Shown: positions 7,275 to 8,658 of the stretch, one piece after another
How positions within the stretch are numbered: position 1 is the first letter of the stretch
Layout: the number at the start of each line of letters is the position of its first letter
Assembly (NCBI GenBank): GCA_000435195.1
Contig: FR880151.1
Span: 1 to 8,658, forward strand
Length of the DNA: 8,658 nt
DNA from: Clostridium sp. CAG:169
Lineage (GTDB): Bacteria; Bacillota; Clostridia; Oscillospirales; Ruminococcaceae
Direction of reading: 5' to 3'
Notes under the pieces: generated by a model
Told to the model about the DNA's origin: nothing
What the model saw: only the letters and a program-made list of their open reading frames with translations
Databases searched by the model: none
Translations under genes and position numbers: made by a program

Positions 7275-7275
<1 letters not shown>
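6448..7275 (-). CDS. recX: RecX regulator of RecA
   Basis: This 275-residue protein is the RecX family modulator that binds RecA filaments and inhibits or tunes their activity. After a beta-rich N-terminal region (about 10-60) come helical RecX modules at about 65-112, 113-160, 165-211 and 227-272. Modules three and four resemble one another closely: both share the pattern KK-(F/Y)-x-L-x-x-x-KG, then RA-x-x-AL-x-R-x-GY, and are joined by an acidic linker (213-228, rich in Glu and Pro). E. coli RecX, with three modules, is about 166 residues; Firmicutes forms are often near 260-270, so the length fits this group. The ATG overlaps the recA stop by one base (TAATG), an arrangement that couples translation to recA. 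Four bases separate its stop from the HExxH gene. Confidence 0.93.
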
Positions 7276-8462
<1,187 letters not shown>

Positions 8463-8519
8463 GTTGTCCTCCTTTTATACCAAACCATTTATGGATTCTC
8501 TACAATATATGCCCGATGG

Positions 8520-8531
8520 TTACCTCTGTTC
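8520..8531 (-). promoter_or_regulatory. Degenerate LexA (SOS) box candidate at the recA start site
   Basis: GAAC-AGAG-GTAA overlaps the predicted start of transcription just after the -10 box. The Firmicutes SOS box is GAAC-N4-GTTC, so six of eight fixed bases match. The position suits repression, but the match is too weak to be sure. Confidence 0.3.
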
Positions 8532-8560
8532 ATTATAGTACATCCACGCCCAAAAATCAA
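8532..8560 (-). promoter_or_regulatory. Sigma-A type promoter of the recA operon
   Basis: TTGATT (8555-8560) is followed after 17 bases by a perfect TATAAT (8532-8537) on the minus strand. Transcription would start near 8525, giving a leader of about 62 bases before recA. The leader contains small self-complementary stretches (CCAT/ATGG around 8480-8494) but no recognised regulatory RNA. Confidence 0.85.
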
Positions 8561-8575
8561 CGCACTGCATCGGGC

Positions 8576-8658
8576 AAAAAAGGTAGCGCACACTGCTGGG
8601 TTTTATTTTAACTGCCAAACGTTTTCGGAAGTTTTTTTTTTAATTTTTCTTTTTATAT
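8576..8658. other. AT-rich non-coding stretch upstream of recA
   Basis: This stretch to the window edge holds no gene. On the plus strand AACTGCC (8610-8616) pairs with GGAAGTT (8627-8633) with one mismatch, followed by a run of Ts. It could be a weak terminator for a plus-strand transcript, but no plus-strand gene is visible here, so no function is assigned. Confidence 0.3.

Larger units (their letters stand above)
8511..8575. repeat. 8-bp perfect inverted repeat flanking the recA promoter
   Basis: GCCCGATG at 8511-8518 and its exact reverse complement CATCGGGC at 8568-8575 lie on either side of the recA promoter, with 49 bases between. Neither is followed by a T-run, so this is not a terminator. 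It may be a paired operator site or coincidence. Confidence 0.45.

Noticed and set aside
8610..8645. Hairpin plus T-run as a plus-strand terminator
   Set aside because: Stem is only seven bases with a mismatch and a 10-base loop, and no plus-strand gene precedes it in the window; kept only as a note.

Overview
This window looks like ordinary chromosome from a Gram-positive anaerobe of the Clostridia, most likely the Oscillospiraceae/Ruminococcaceae group. I infer this from a tRNA-sensing T-box leader, strong AGGAGG-type ribosome binding sites, the Firmicutes-style long RecX, the adjacency of rimO, pgsA and recA, and moderate GC content. Genus cannot be fixed by eye. There is no sign of a mobile element, CRISPR array, tRNA or rRNA gene.

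Layout from right to left on the minus strand: a recA promoter region (8463-8658), then recA, recX, a small HExxH metalloprotein of unknown function, rimO and pgsA. All five run in one direction with gaps from a 1-base overlap to 40 bases, so they look like one operon. Next comes a 380-base non-coding stretch (3628-4007). It holds a promoter and a complete T-box riboswitch for cysteine, with specifier codon UGC, an antiterminator/terminator switch, and an acceptor-end bulge that matches the U73 base of tRNA-Cys. It controls an alpha/beta hydrolase and cysS (cysteinyl-tRNA synthetase), followed by a bidirectional terminator. Convergent on that terminator is the only plus-strand gene, a small four-helix membrane protein of unknown function (1073-1474). 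A divergent promoter pair separates it from a Cof-type HAD phosphatase (4-885, minus strand).

Together the genes cover recombinational repair (recA, recX), ribosome modification (rimO), phospholipid synthesis (pgsA) and cysteine charging (cysS). The points most worth a second look are the Cys T-box driving a hydrolase ahead of cysS, the unrecognised HExxH protein between recX and rimO, the inverted repeat bracketing the recA promoter, and the duplicated C-terminal module of RecX. I found no convincing evidence of a wholly new multi-gene system.
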